A DNA stretch of 64,000 nucleotides from Sphingomonas cannabina (GCF_021391395.1 NZ_CP090059.1:1473001-1537000), one strand, 5' to 3'; numbered from the stretch's first letter, positions 19,482 to 28,684 are shown. Made by a program: numbers and translations. The notes: generated by a model from the letters alone, not told the origin.

Positions 19482-20762
19482 TCAGGCGGCCACGGTGAAC
19501 TGCGCGGCCTCGGTCGATTCGGCGAGCGCGGTGGTCGAGCTCTGGCCGCCGGCCAATGTGGTCGCGACCAGGTCGAAATAGCCGGTGCCGACCTCGCGCT
19601 GGTGCTTGGTGGCGGTGTAGCCGTTCGCCTCGCTCGCGAACTCGGCCTGCTGCAGCTCCGAATAGGCGGCCATGCCGCGATCCTTGTAGCCGCGCGCCAG
19701 CTCGAACATGCCGTGGTTGAGCTGGTGGAAGCCCGCCAAGGTCACGAACTGGAACTTGTAGCCCATCGCACCCAGCTCGCGCTGGAAGCGGGCGATGGTG
19801 TCCCGGTCGAGGTTCTTCTCCCAGTTGAAGCTCGGCGAGCAGTTGTAGGCGAGCAGCTTGTCCGGATGCTCCCGCCGGATCGCCTCGGCGAAGCGCCTGG
19901 CGTCGTCGAGGTTGGGATGCGAGGTCTCCCACCACAGCAGGTCGGCGTGGCTGGCGAAGGCGAGGCCGCGCTTGATGCAATGGTCGACGCCGGTGCCCTC
20001 CTTCAGCCGGAAGAAGCCCTCGGGCGTGCGCTCGCCGGTCAGGAACGCGCGGTCGCGCTCGTCGACGTCGGAGGTGATCAGCTTCGCACTCTCGGCATCG
20101 GTGCGGGCGATGACCAGCGTCGGCACGCCCGAGACGTCCGCCGCCAGCCGCGCCGCGTCGAGGTTGCGGACGTGCGCCTGGGTCGGGATCAGCACCTTGC
20201 CGCCGAGATGCCCGCACTTCTTCTCCGACGCGAGCTGGTCTTCGTAATGCACGCCCGCGGCGCCGGCGGCGATGTACGCCTTCATGATCTCGAAACAGTT
20301 GAGCGGCCCGCCGAAGCCGGCCTCGGCATCCGCCACGATCGGGGCGAACCAGTCGCGTGCCGCGCCGCCCTCCATATGCTCGATCTGGTCGGCGCGCTGC
20401 AGCGTCGCGTTGATGCGGCGCGCCAGCTCCGGCCCGGCATTGGCGGGGTAGAGCGACTGGTCCGGATACATCTGGCCCGCGGTGTTGGCATCGGCCGCGA
20501 CCTGCCAGCCCGACAGGTAGATCGCCTTCAGCCCGGCGCGGACCATCTGCATCGCCTGGTTGCCGCTGAGCGCGCCGAGGGCGTTGACGTAATCCTCGCT
20601 CTTCAGCAGCTCCCACAGCTTGAGCGCACCGCGGCGGGCGAGCGTGTGCTCGACCGGCACCGAGCCGCGCAGCTTCGCGACATCGTCCGCCGAATAGGAC
20701 CGCACGATGCCGTCGAAGCGGCCGGTGGGGGCGGGGACGAGGTCTTCGAAGGTGGTTGGCAT
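19482..20762 (-). CDS. aceA: Isocitrate lyase
   Basis: 426 residues, usual prokaryotic length. It splits isocitrate to succinate and glyoxylate, the first step of the glyoxylate shunt for growth on acetate or fatty acids. The active-site signature KKCGH is present with Cys183. The motifs [33 protein letters not shown] and FNWEKNLD are intact. AAGGAA precedes the ATG. Malate synthase is not adjacent. It is divergent from a ScfR/RamB-type regulator, which implies control by acyl-CoA status. Confidence 0.98.
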   Translation of the reverse strand: MPTTFEDLVPAPTGRFDGIVRSYSADDVAKLRGSVPVEHTLARRGALKLWELLKSEDYVNALGALSGNQAMQMVRAGLKAIYLSGWQVAADANTAGQMYPDQSLYPANAGPELARRINATLQRADQIEHMEGGAARDWFAPIVADAEAGFGGPLNCFEIMKAYIAAGAAGVHYEDQLASEKKCGHLGGKVLIPTQAHVRNLDAARLAADVSGVPTLVIARTDAESAKLITSDVDERDRAFLTGERTPEGFFRLKEGTGVDHCIKRGLAFASHADLLWWETSHPNLDDARRFAEAIRREHPDKLLAYNCSPSFNWEKNLDRDTIARFQRELGAMGYKFQFVTLAGFHQLNHGMFELARGYKDRGMAAYSELQQAEFASEANGYTATKHQREVGTGYFDLVATTLAGGQSSTTALAESTEAAQFTVAA

Positions 20763-20803
20763 TGTCTGTTCCTTGACAGGTTCGGGTGTTCTGTAAGGAA
20801 ATC

Positions 20804-20819
20804 TTGACTAAGTTGACTA
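20804..20819. promoter_or_regulatory. Tandem TTGACTA repeat in the aceA-regulator intergenic region
   Basis: TTGACTA occurs twice in direct orientation (20804-20810 and 20813-20819), two bases apart, within the untranslated region upstream of aceA. It may be a regulator binding site or overlapping promoter elements. No assignment is possible from sequence alone. Confidence 0.35.
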
Positions 20820-20880
20820 TGGGCGATGGTGTGGTTTCGAGGTAAGGCTGTGTTTGGGGTGGTTGACGGGTTTGAAAGTG

Positions 20881-20895
20881 TGTAAATAATTTACA
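20881..20895. promoter_or_regulatory. Perfect 15-bp dyad, candidate operator of the glyoxylate regulator
   Basis: TGTAAAT-A-ATTTACA is a perfect palindrome around one base in the 319-bp gap between aceA and the ScfR-like regulator gene. The AT-rich core stands out from its G+C-rich surroundings. RamB of Corynebacterium, a member of the same regulator class, binds an AT-rich TTTGC-type motif near glyoxylate genes. The match in type is suggestive, not proof. It could serve both aceA control and autoregulation. Confidence 0.6.
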
Positions 20896-20902
20896 AATTC
20901 TG

Positions 20903-21035
20903 ATCCTCCCCGGCACGGGGAGGGGGATCGCGCACGAAGTGCGTGGTGGAGGGGGCTCACCTCCCGGCTGTCGCTTGTGGCCCGCCCCCTCCACCATCGC
21001 TTCGCGATGGTCCCCCTCCCCGTGCCGGGGAGGAT
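20903..21035. repeat. Twin double-hairpin repeat, copy A1
   Basis: The outer 25-bp arms are perfect inverses (ATCCTCCCCGGCACGGGGAG... and its complement). Each arm is a hairpin (CTCCCC-GGCAC-GGGGAG type) followed by a second small hairpin (CGCAC-GAA-GTGCG on the left, CATCGC-TTC-GCGATG on the right) and a GGAGGGGG block. The spacer differs from the other copies. It lies just upstream of the regulator gene, between it and the dyad operator. Confidence 0.88.
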
Positions 21036-21081
21036 CTGAGTTGGAACGTACAAAGAACATTCGGCTGTAGGAAAGCGGAAA

Positions 21082-22470
21082 ATGGCGCAGCGGAAGCTCC
21101 TGGCCGGCCATGCGGTGCGGCGGCTCAGGCGGCAGCATGGGCTGACGCAGGCGGCGATGGCGGAGATGCTGGGCGTGTCGCCGAGCTATCTGACGCTGGT
21201 CGAGAAGAACCAGCGGCCGCTCAGCGCGACCCTGCTGCTGCGGCTGGCCGAGGCGTTCGACTTCGATCCGCGCGCGCTGGCGGCGGGCGAGCCGGGTGGC
21301 GGGGCGGAGGCGGTCCGGCGGCGGCTGGCCGATCCGATGTTCGCGGACCTCGAGATCGATCGCGCGGAGCTGGAGGAATGGCTCGCCGGCGCGCCGGGCG
21401 GGGCGGAGGCGTTCGCGCGCGCCTATGACCGGATCGGGGCCGGCGGCGGCACGGCGGCCGAGGAGGTGCCGGATGCCGGCGTGCTGGTGCGGCGCGAGAT
21501 CGAGCGTTGGCGCGGCCATTTCGCCGATCTCGACGCCGCCGCCGAGGCGCTGGCCGACGAGCTCCGCCAGGGCGCGGGCGATCTCTATGGCGCGATGGCG
21601 GAGCGATTGCGGGTCAAGCATCAGCTGTCGATCCGCATCCTGCCGATCGAGGTGCTGCCCGACGTGCGCGTGCGGCTCGATTTCCATGCGCGGCAGCTTC
21701 AGCTGTCGGAGACGCTCGATCCCCCATCGCGGACCTTCGCGCTGGCACGGCAGCTCGGGCTTGCCGAGGCGCGGGCCGAGATCGACGCGCTCGCGCGGGG
21801 CTCGGGCTTTGCTGACCGCACCGCCGAGCGGCTGTTTCGGCGGCACCTCAGCGGCTATTTCGCGGCGGCGGTGATGATGCCCTACGCCCGCTTCCTGCGC
21901 GCGTGCGAGGCGACCGGATACGATCTCGAGCTATTGCGGCGCCGCTTCGGCGCGAGCGTCGAGCAGGTGGCGCATCGGCTGACGACCCTGCAGCGGGTCG
22001 GTGCGCGGGGGCTGCCGTTCTTCATGCTGCGCACCGACCGGGCCGGACAGGTATCGAAGCGCTTCGCCGGGGCGAGCGGCTCGCCGCTGGTCGAGGGACC
22101 GGGGCTGTGCCCGCTATGGGACCTGTTCGCCGCCTTCGGGCGGCCGGACGAGCGGATCATACAGCTCGTCATGCTGGAGGATGGCAGCCGCTGGTTCACG
22201 AGCTCGCGCTGCGTCGGGCCGGCAGGCGGCTGGAGCGGCGCGGTGAAGGCGCGGTTCGCGGTGACGCTGGGGTTGGCGGCGGAGCTTGCCGGCGGGCTGG
22301 CGGCCGCGCGCGGCATCGACCTGGGCGGCGAGGCGGTGCCGATCGGGCTCGGCTGCCGGGCCTGTACGCGCGCCGATTGTCCGCAGCGCTCGGCGCCGCC
22401 GGCGGGGCGGGCGCTGGTGATCAGCGAGCGGGAGGCGGGGGTGTCGCCGTTCGGGTTCGCGGGAGACTGA
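21082..22470 (+). CDS. Short-chain fatty acyl-CoA-responsive transcriptional regulator (ScfR/RamB type)
   Basis: 462 residues. An N-terminal XRE helix-turn-helix (LRRQHGLTQAAMAEMLGVSPSYL, about residues 15-40) is followed by an IrrE/ImmA-like middle region with a degenerate metal motif (LARQLGLAEAR) and the C-terminal domain of the short-chain fatty acyl regulator family. A Cys cluster closes the protein (GCRACTRADCPQR, near residues 435-445) and may bind metal. This class controls glyoxylate-shunt and propionyl/acyl-CoA genes; the divergent aceA is the obvious target. Confidence 0.9.
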   Translation: MAQRKLLAGHAVRRLRRQHGLTQAAMAEMLGVSPSYLTLVEKNQRPLSATLLLRLAEAFDFDPRALAAGEPGGGAEAVRRRLADPMFADLEIDRAELEEWLAGAPGGAEAFARAYDRIGAGGGTAAEEVPDAGVLVRREIERWRGHFADLDAAAEALADELRQGAGDLYGAMAERLRVKHQLSIRILPIEVLPDVRVRLDFHARQLQLSETLDPPSRTFALARQLGLAEARAEIDALARGSGFADRTAERLFRRHLSGYFAAAVMMPYARFLRACEATGYDLELLRRRFGASVEQVAHRLTTLQRVGARGLPFFMLRTDRAGQVSKRFAGASGSPLVEGPGLCPLWDLFAAFGRPDERIIQLVMLEDGSRWFTSSRCVGPAGGWSGAVKARFAVTLGLAAELAGGLAAARGIDLGGEAVPIGLGCRACTRADCPQRSAPPAGRALVISEREAGVSPFGFAGD

Positions 22471-22489
22471 GGGCCGGGACGGGGCGGCA

Positions 22490-22624
22490 TTCAAATCCTC
22501 CCCGCCAGGGGGAGGTGGCGCGCGAAGCGTGACGGAGGGGGAGGAAGCACACCGCCAGTGGGTCGCCGTCCTCCCCCTCCGTCAGCTTGCAGCTGACACC
22601 TCCCCCTGGCGGGGGAGGGTTGAA
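22490..22624. repeat. Twin-hairpin CCGCCAGGGGGAGGTG repeat, copy B1
   Basis: Near-perfect inverted ends (CCTCCCCGCCAGGGGGAGGTG and its complement) enclose internal GCGAAGC and GGAGGGGGAGG blocks. It closely resembles the reverse complement of copy B2 at 28539-28672 along its whole length, including the inner region. It lies between the convergent ends of the ScfR-like gene and the TonB receptor gene. Confidence 0.88.
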
Positions 22625-22664
22625 AAGGTGCGCACTTTCCGCCGAACCGTCGCTCGGAGGAACG

Positions 22665-25112
22665 TCAGGTCCCGCCGAACCGCTTGGTCAGGACCAGCCC
22701 TATGGTCCGGGGATTGGGCGGGTTGTTGTATGGATCATAGCCCACCACCCCGTCGACGATGCGGGGCGGCTGCCGGTCGAACGCATTGGCGATGACGAGC
22801 TGCACGCTGCTGTCGGCCAGCCATGGCGCCGCCGACAGGCGGCCGAGGTCGAAGCCGAGGAACAGCGAGGCGGTGACGAACGACCCGATCTTCCTGCGCG
22901 GCTGGCCGGGCCGGTCGTCGGTGAAGCCGTCGACATAGTTCACCACCGACCCGATCGAGACGCCGTCGCGGCCCCACAGGACGGTGCCGTTCAGCCGCAG
23001 ATCGGCCGGCTTCGCATAGCCGTCGAGCCGCGAGAGCGGCGTCGAGCCGTCGGCGGTCAGCTTGAGGTTCAGGATATATTGGCCGGTCAGCTTGACGGCC
23101 GCCGTTCCCCCGAACAGTCGGGAGCGGTAAGCAAGGTCGAGGTCGAGGCCGTCGGTGGATTCGGCCGCGAAGTTCTGTGCGCGGATGTCGGCGATCACCT
23201 GGACCTGCGACAGCAGCTCCGCCGGCACCTGGCCCGCGCCGTCGAACATGGTCAGCTCACCGCCGTTGATGAACGGGACCTGCGCGAACCTGCGGAAGAC
23301 GGCGGGATTGTCGATGACCTGCCGCACCTGCTCCGGGCTGGGGTGCGCGATGTTGAAGACCTGGAGATCGCCGACCGAGAGGCTGTCGTCCGGCGACGGC
23401 GAGCCGACGCGGCCGGAGATCCTGATGTGGTAATAGCCGGCCTTGATCGAGAGATTGGGGATGAAGGTCGGCGTGAAATCGATGCCGGCCGTGAAGGTGT
23501 CGGCGTTCTGCGTCTTGAGACCGGGATTGGCGCCGGCCCGGAACATCACCAGCGCCTGGCCGGCGGGGAGCGCGGGATTCTGGTCCGCCGGGTTCAGGAA
23601 GCCATAGTCGTAGATGCCGAACGACACCTGCTCGGCAACGCCGATCGTGCTGCGGAAGCGCGGCACGAGGAACGACCGCGCATAGGTGCCGCGCAGCGCG
23701 ACGGAGCGATCGACCTGCCAGCGCACGCCCAGCTTCGGCGACAGCGCCGTGTCGAAGCCGAGATCCTCGTACCGGGCCGCCGCGGAAAGGGTGAGCGAGC
23801 GGATCAGCGGCACCGCCTGGTCCGGGCCCACGAGCGGCACGTTGAGCTCGCCGAACACCGACTTGACCTTGCGCGTGCCGCCGTTGCGGTTGAAGAAGAT
23901 CGTCGCGTCGGTGCGCAGCGTCTCGGCGCGGTACTGGACGCCGCCTGCCGCCAGGATCGGCCCCGCCGGCAAGCGCGCCAGCGCGGCCTGGCCGCGCAGC
24001 TCCGCGACGAACAGCGTATTGGTGTATTCGCGGGTGCTCGGCGGCCGGCCGACCCGGCTGGCGCTGCTGTCGGTCTCGTTGCGGTGATAGTCGACCGTCA
24101 GGTCGACCGCGGTGCTGCCGCCGCCCTGCCAACGCACGCCGTTGTAGAGCGACACGCCGATGGTGCGGGTCCTGAAGACCCGGTTGAACGCCGGTTCGTC
24201 GAGGTAGAGCTGCCGCGACGAGCGGTCGCGCTGGAAGCGCGAGGCGTCGATGGAGAAGGTGAGATCGCCCACCTCCTGCTGCGCGCCGGCATAGAAGCCG
24301 GTGAGCCGCTCGTTCGGGAGCTGTGTGATCTGGAGCGTTTCGCCCGACACGTCGACGGGATCGCCGACGAAGGGCGAGCGCTTCTGGTACATCGCCATGC
24401 CGTAGACGTTGCCGCCGTTCCATGAATGGCCGGCGAGCGCGCTGGCCTGCACGTCCATCTTTCCGGTGCGGGTCGCGGCCGCCCCGCGCAGCTGCAGCTC
24501 GATCCCCTCGGCCGGCCGGCGGGTGACGATGTTGACGACCCCGGCGACCGCGTCGGCGCCGTAGGTCGCGGAGGAGCCGTCGGGGATGATGTCGATGCGC
24601 TCGATCAGCATCGACGGGATCACCGACACGGTCGGGGATTCGTTCATGCCGACCGACGGCATCCGCCGGCCGTTGAGTAGCGTCAGCGTCGCGTCGGACG
24701 CGAGCCCGCGCAGCGCGAAGCCCGCGAAGCCGTCGAACTGATTGTACGGCGTCGCGTCGCCGAGCGGGGCGCCGATACTCGCGCCGGTGGTGGCGAACTC
24801 GCTGAGGTCGCCGGTGAAGTTCTGCGGGATCGTCAGCATATATTCCGAAACGGCACCCGATCCGGATTGCACGATGTCCGCCTGGTCATGGGTGAACACC
24901 GGGCTGGCGACATATTCCTTCGGCAAGCCGCGGATCAGCGAGCCGGTGACGATGATGTCGCCCGGAGTCCTGGCTTTGGGATCGTCCGCGGTATCCGGCG
25001 CCGCGTCCTCGCCGGATCGATCCGTCGGAACCGCCTCCTGTGCAATGGCCGGCGATGGCGATGCGCCGATCAACGCAGCGGCGGCGAGGCCCCTGATGAC
25101 GAGATGCTGCAA
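22665..25112 (-). CDS. TonB-dependent outer-membrane receptor
   Basis: 815 residues. A signal peptide (LAAAALIGASPSPAIAQ) leads into a TonB-box/plug region (DIIVTGSLIRG; LTLLNGRRMP; IERIDIIPDGSSATYGADAV) and a 22-strand-type barrel. This plug signature belongs to the large class common in sphingomonads and xanthomonads that import oligomers or peptides; the ligand is unknown. The C-terminus (VLTKRFGGT) does not end in the usual Phe. It is divergent from an Rrf2 regulator across an intergenic region with two dyads, suggesting control by that regulator. Confidence 0.93.
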   Translation of the reverse strand: MQHLVIRGLAAAALIGASPSPAIAQEAVPTDRSGEDAAPDTADDPKARTPGDIIVTGSLIRGLPKEYVASPVFTHDQADIVQSGSGAVSEYMLTIPQNFTGDLSEFATTGASIGAPLGDATPYNQFDGFAGFALRGLASDATLTLLNGRRMPSVGMNESPTVSVIPSMLIERIDIIPDGSSATYGADAVAGVVNIVTRRPAEGIELQLRGAAATRTGKMDVQASALAGHSWNGGNVYGMAMYQKRSPFVGDPVDVSGETLQITQLPNERLTGFYAGAQQEVGDLTFSIDASRFQRDRSSRQLYLDEPAFNRVFRTRTIGVSLYNGVRWQGGGSTAVDLTVDYHRNETDSSASRVGRPPSTREYTNTLFVAELRGQAALARLPAGPILAAGGVQYRAETLRTDATIFFNRNGGTRKVKSVFGELNVPLVGPDQAVPLIRSLTLSAAARYEDLGFDTALSPKLGVRWQVDRSVALRGTYARSFLVPRFRSTIGVAEQVSFGIYDYGFLNPADQNPALPAGQALVMFRAGANPGLKTQNADTFTAGIDFTPTFIPNLSIKAGYYHIRISGRVGSPSPDDSLSVGDLQVFNIAHPSPEQVRQVIDNPAVFRRFAQVPFINGGELTMFDGAGQVPAELLSQVQVIADIRAQNFAAESTDGLDLDLAYRSRLFGGTAAVKLTGQYILNLKLTADGSTPLSRLDGYAKPADLRLNGTVLWGRDGVSIGSVVNYVDGFTDDRPGQPRRKIGSFVTASLFLGFDLGRLSAAPWLADSSVQLVIANAFDRQPPRIVDGVVGYDPYNNPPNPRTIGLVLTKRFGGT

Positions 25113-25129
25113 GTCGTCCCCCTGTTATA

Positions 25130-25147
25130 GATATGATACATCATATC
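25130..25147. promoter_or_regulatory. Perfect dyad GATATGAT-AC-ATCATATC, candidate Rrf2 operator
   Basis: Eight-base perfect arms around a two-base centre, 17 bp upstream of the TonB receptor start and about 95 bp upstream of the divergent Rrf2 gene. Size and symmetry suit a dimeric winged-helix regulator. Its place near the receptor start favours repression of the receptor gene. Confidence 0.65.
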
Positions 25148-25232
25148 GTCATCGGGGCGGTATTGGTGTGCCCGGACGATGTCAATCCCGGCGCCGGATC
25201 GTCCGCTTGACTTTTCGCGACTCACGCAACAT

Positions 25233-25244
25233 ATGAAGTTTCAT
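25233..25244. promoter_or_regulatory. Dyad ATGAA-GT-TTCAT at the Rrf2 gene start
   Basis: Five-base perfect arms; the right arm overlaps the ATG of the Rrf2 gene at 25243. It may be an autoregulatory site, weaker than the dyad at 25130. The half-site ATGA is shared with the ATGAT of the other dyad. Short enough to arise by chance. Confidence 0.35.
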
Positions 25245-25707
25245 GAGACGCGACAGTCGATTGTCGGGCGTGCTCCACGTCCTGCTGCACATGGCCGAGC
25301 ACGACGGTCCGGTGACCTCGGAGCTGCTGGCTAGGGCGATGACCACCAATCCGGTCGTGATCCGGCGGATCATGGCGGGCCTGCGCGAGCAGGGTTATGT
25401 GCGGTCGGAGAAGGGGCATGGCGGCGGGTGGACGATCGCCTGCGACCTTTCCGCCGTGACGCTGCGCGACGTCTATGATGCGCTCGGTTCGCCCGAGCTG
25501 CTGGCGATGGGCAATCGGACGGAGGCGCCCGGCTGCCTCGTCGAGCAGGCGGTGAACGCTGCGCTGGAACAGGCCTTCCACGATGCCGAGGCGCTGCTGC
25601 TCGCGCGGCTGGGGGAGGTGACGCTTGCCGAACTCAGTGCCGATTTCCACGCGCGGATGATCGCGCGCGGCGGCCCCCATGACCTGGAGAATGCCCATGC
25701 CGCTTGA
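25243..25707 (+). CDS. Rrf2-family transcriptional regulator
   Basis: 154 residues. A winged helix-turn-helix covers residues 5-75 ([23 protein letters not shown] ... [15 protein letters not shown]), with the Rrf2 wing [10 protein letters not shown]. The three closely spaced Cys that hold the Fe-S cluster in IscR/NsrR are absent; only Cys in IACDLS and APGCLVE are seen, so this is a cluster-free, possibly thiol- or ligand-sensing type. It overlaps the next flavoprotein gene, and both probably form one unit, with the divergent TonB receptor as a further target. Confidence 0.9.
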   Translation: MRRDSRLSGVLHVLLHMAEHDGPVTSELLARAMTTNPVVIRRIMAGLREQGYVRSEKGHGGGWTIACDLSAVTLRDVYDALGSPELLAMGNRTEAPGCLVEQAVNAALEQAFHDAEALLLARLGEVTLAELSADFHARMIARGGPHDLENAHAA

Positions 25708-26611
25708 TGCTTCGGATCAGCTGGATGCGATCGTGGTGGGGGGCAGCTTCGCGGGCCTCGCCGCCGCCACCTATCTCGCCCGGGCGCGGCGGCGGGTGCG
25801 CGTCATCGACGCGGGCAAGCCGCGCAACCGCTTCGCCGAGAAATCGCACGGTTTCCTCGGCCATGACGGCAGCGATCCGCGCACCATCCTGGCGGCGGCG
25901 CGGACGCAGGTGGCCGCCTATCCCACCGTCGAGATCGTCGAGGGCGAGGCGGTGGAGGCCAGGGCGGACGGAGCCGGATTCTCGGTCGGCCTCGCGGGTG
26001 GCGAGACGTTGCAGGCGTCGCGGCTCGTGCTCGCCTTCGGACTCACCGACGGCTTGCCGCCGCTGCCGGGGCTGGCGGAGCGCTGGGGCAAGACGGTGCT
26101 GCATTGCCCCTATTGCCACGGGTTCGAGTTCGCCGACGAGCGGCTCGGCGTGCTCTACACGATGCCGAATTCGATCCATGGCGCGATGCTGATCGCCGAA
26201 TGGGGCCCGACGACGCTCTACCTCGACGGGCAGGCGGTGCTCGATGCCGAGAGCGAGGCGGAGCTGGTGCGGCGGGGAGTGGCGATCGAGCGCGACCCGC
26301 TCGCGGGATTGGAAGGGGAAGGCGCCGGGCTGTCGCATGTCCGTTTCGCGGACGGGCGGCGGCGCGCGATCGATGCGCTGTTCGTCGCGCCGCGCTCGAC
26401 CCTCACCAGCCCGCTCGCGGCGCAGCTCGGCTGCGCGATCGACGAGGGGCCGATGGGACCGGTCGTGCGCACCGACGGCGAGAAGAGGACGACGGTGCCG
26501 GGCGTCTACGCCGCCGGCGACATCGCCCGCGCACCGCACAGCGTGAGCTGGGCGGTGGCGGACGGGGTGATGGCGGGCGTGGCGGCGCATCGCTCGCTGG
26601 TGTTCGGGTGA
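25697..26611 (+). CDS. Thioredoxin-reductase-like FAD/NAD(P) oxidoreductase
   Basis: 304 residues from the ATG at 25697, which has GGAGA six bases ahead; starts at 25679 and 25691 are possible. The FAD-binding GxGxxA-type loop ([17 protein letters not shown]) opens the chain. A redox CxxC (CPYC, Cys137 and Cys140) stands at the thioredoxin-reductase position, and [16 protein letters not shown] closes the FAD domain. The expected NADPH loop GGGxSA is degenerate (region 145-175), so the electron donor is unsure. Overlap with the Rrf2 gene suggests a redox-stress pair. Confidence 0.9.
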   Translation: MPLDASDQLDAIVVGGSFAGLAAATYLARARRRVRVIDAGKPRNRFAEKSHGFLGHDGSDPRTILAAARTQVAAYPTVEIVEGEAVEARADGAGFSVGLAGGETLQASRLVLAFGLTDGLPPLPGLAERWGKTVLHCPYCHGFEFADERLGVLYTMPNSIHGAMLIAEWGPTTLYLDGQAVLDAESEAELVRRGVAIERDPLAGLEGEGAGLSHVRFADGRRRAIDALFVAPRSTLTSPLAAQLGCAIDEGPMGPVVRTDGEKRTTVPGVYAAGDIARAPHSVSWAVADGVMAGVAAHRSLVFG

Positions 26612-26653
26612 GGATCCGTTTGGCGTCCGCTTTCCGTGCGTAACGATCGTCCG

Positions 26654-27415
26654 CTACCGCTCCTCCTCCTCCGGCGGCTCGATCTCGACCTGCCAGCTGT
26701 GGTTCTCGACGATGGTCGACGGCACCGGCCGGCCGCGGGCGTCGAGGGCGGGGCGGTAGCGGAAGCGCTGTTCGATCAGGCGGCAGGTATGGGCGTCGAG
26801 GCGGGCGCTGCCGCTCGTGCGGGTGACCTCGCAATCGGTGACGCGGCCGTCGGTCTCGACGGTGTAGCGCACGCCGACCGTGCCGCCGATGCCGGCGTCG
26901 CTGAGGTCGTCGGGATAGTCCGAATCCTTGAGGCGCCCCTTGATGCGGCGCGGCGGCGTCTCGTCCTGCCAGCCGCCGCCGTCGCCGTCCCCCGAGCCGC
27001 CGCTGCCCGTGCCGTTGCCGATCCCGCCGGCGCCGGTGCCGGGGCCCGGAACCGGGGCAGCGCCGGTGGTCGCCTCGCTGCCGGTGAAGGGCTTGGGGGC
27101 GGCCACGACGGGCGGAGGCAGGGGAATGGGGATCACCGGCGGAGGCGCCGTGACCTCGGTCGCCTTGGAGCGCAGGTTCGGCGGCGAAGCCTCGCCCTCG
27201 GGGCGCGTGTTGCGGACCGGATCGGGGATGACCTTCGCCGGCGGAGGCGGTGGCGGTTCGGGGGTGACGCCGAACAGCTTGAGGTCGTCGCTCGGCCGCT
27301 GGGTGAAATGCACGGCGAGCCCGACCACCAGCGCATAGCCGAGCAGCGCCTGCACCGCGATCGCCGCGATCGCCGGACCGATGCGGTCCCGGGGACTGGA
27401 TCGATACGCCGTCAC
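26654..27415 (-). CDS. TonB-family energy transducer
   Basis: 253 residues. One membrane segment (IAAIAVQALLGYALVVGLAV, about residues 17-36) anchors it in the inner membrane. A Pro-rich and then Gly-rich periplasmic spacer follows. The C-terminal TonB domain has VRYTVETDGRVTDCEV and IEQRFRYRPALDARGRPV. It could energise one of the nearby receptors. No ExbB or ExbD is adjacent. Two Cys in the C-terminal domain may form a disulfide. Confidence 0.88.
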   Translation of the reverse strand: MTAYRSSPRDRIGPAIAAIAVQALLGYALVVGLAVHFTQRPSDDLKLFGVTPEPPPPPPAKVIPDPVRNTRPEGEASPPNLRSKATEVTAPPPVIPIPLPPPVVAAPKPFTGSEATTGAAPVPGPGTGAGGIGNGTGSGGSGDGDGGGWQDETPPRRIKGRLKDSDYPDDLSDAGIGGTVGVRYTVETDGRVTDCEVTRTSGSARLDAHTCRLIEQRFRYRPALDARGRPVPSTIVENHSWQVEIEPPEEEER

Positions 27416-27575
27416 GCCTGCTCACATGGGGAACCGTCGGGGATTCCCCAAGAGCATCAAGCGGATGAACGGAAGCTGGCCGACGGCGAGCACAAGTCTG
27501 ATTTGGCCTCTAGCCTGGAGCTTCGCATAGCCAAGGGCGGAACTGTGATGTCATCTCCCTTCTGAAATCGATGAT

Positions 27576-28502
27576 GTGGAGACGAGCGTGGAGCAGGGGC
27601 GATTCCATGACAGCGGGGTAGCCGGGATCGTGTTGCGCCTGCTCGGGTGCTTGCCGGCGCTCGTTCTCGTCGGCGCGGCGCCGGTCGAGCGGTTGCGCAC
27701 CCTGGGCGAGGCGGAGCAGTTCGCGCCGGGGATCGCCTCGACGCGCTTTTCCGAGGTGCGGCTGACGATCAGCCCCGACGGAGGCACGGCGCTGTGGTTC
27801 AGCCGCGATCGGCCGGGCGGCGCGGGCGGGTACGACATCTGGATGTCGCGCCGCTCCGCCGCCGGCTGGGGCCCGGCGCGGCCGGTTCCGTTCAACAGCG
27901 CCGGCCGCGATTTCGACCCGGCCTTCTCCGCCGACGGGCGCTTCGTCTATTTCTGCTCGGACCGAGCGGGCGGCGCCGGCGGCGACGACGTCTATCGCGT
28001 GGCGGTGACCGGCGGCGGGTTCGGCGTGCCGGTCAACCTCGGGCCGGAGGTGAACAGCACGGGCAACGAGTTCGCGCCGATGCTCTCGCCGGACGGGCGC
28101 ACGCTACTGTTCTCGAGCGACCGGCCGGGCGGGGCCGGCGGGCACGACCTCTATACCGCATACCGGCGAGGCGACGGCTTTGCCGCGGCCGGGCCGCTGG
28201 CCGGCGCGATCAACACCGCGGCCAACGAGTTCGATGCGACCTTCCTCGCCGACGGAGCGACGATCGTCTTCGCCCGGGCGATGGATTTCCGGAAGGACCG
28301 CGTCGACCTGTTCCATGCCGCGCCGTCACGCGGTCGCTACGATGCCGGGACCCAGCTGTCCGGCAGCGTCAACAACGATCGCGATACCTATGGGCCGATG
28401 CTCGACTGGTCCGATCGCGGGCGATTGACCTTCTCCGGGCAGCGGGACGACGGCGGGATGGACCTGTATCGCATCCGCTACCGTCTGAGTATCGCGCGAT
28501 AG
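27576..28502 (+). CDS. Exported PD40 (WD40-like) beta-propeller protein
   Basis: 308 residues from a GTG at 27576; a GTG at 27630 would place the start directly before the hydrophobic signal (LRLLGCLPALVLVGAAP) and may be right. At least three PD40 repeats are clear: ISPDGGTALWFSRDRPGG, FSADGRFVYFCSDRAGG and LSPDGRTLLFSSDRPGG, each followed by a D(I/V/L)(W/Y) motif. This suggests a periplasmic propeller related to TolB-type binding proteins. Partner unknown; the TonB gene starts divergently 160 bp away. Confidence 0.85.
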   Translation: METSVEQGRFHDSGVAGIVLRLLGCLPALVLVGAAPVERLRTLGEAEQFAPGIASTRFSEVRLTISPDGGTALWFSRDRPGGAGGYDIWMSRRSAAGWGPARPVPFNSAGRDFDPAFSADGRFVYFCSDRAGGAGGDDVYRVAVTGGGFGVPVNLGPEVNSTGNEFAPMLSPDGRTLLFSSDRPGGAGGHDLYTAYRRGDGFAAAGPLAGAINTAANEFDATFLADGATIVFARAMDFRKDRVDLFHAAPSRGRYDAGTQLSGSVNNDRDTYGPMLDWSDRGRLTFSGQRDDGGMDLYRIRYRLSIAR

Positions 28503-28538
28503 CCATCGACATTCAGATTCATAGGAAGTGCGGCCCTC

Positions 28539-28672
28539 TTCAATCCTCCCCCGCCAGGGGGAGGTGTCAGCCGCAGGCTGGCGGAGGGGGAGGACGGCGA
28601 TCCGCTACGGCGTGCTTCCGCCCCCTCCGTCACGCTTCGCGTGCCACCTCCCCCTGGCGGGGGAGGATTGAA
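28539..28672. repeat. Twin-hairpin CCGCCAGGGGGAGGTG repeat, copy B2
   Basis: Perfect 28-bp inverted ends starting TTCAATCCTCCCCCGCC. Its reverse complement aligns with copy B1 at 22490-22624 nearly end to end, including inner blocks such as GCGAAGCGTGACGGAGGGGG and GTCAGC...GCTGACACC-type sequence. It sits between convergent genes (PD40 protein and ornithine cyclodeaminase-like). Confidence 0.9.
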
Positions 28673-28684
28673 TGTCGTTCCGTC

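Noticed and set aside
27420..27565. Short frame with natural-looking residues (LADGEHKSDLASSLELRIAK) between the TonB and PD40 genes, and a GGGGAA/TTCCCC hairpin at 27428-27449
   Set aside because: No ribosome binding site or good start near the plausible part; the longer frame is mostly antisense to the TonB gene. Could be a gene remnant but not supportable.
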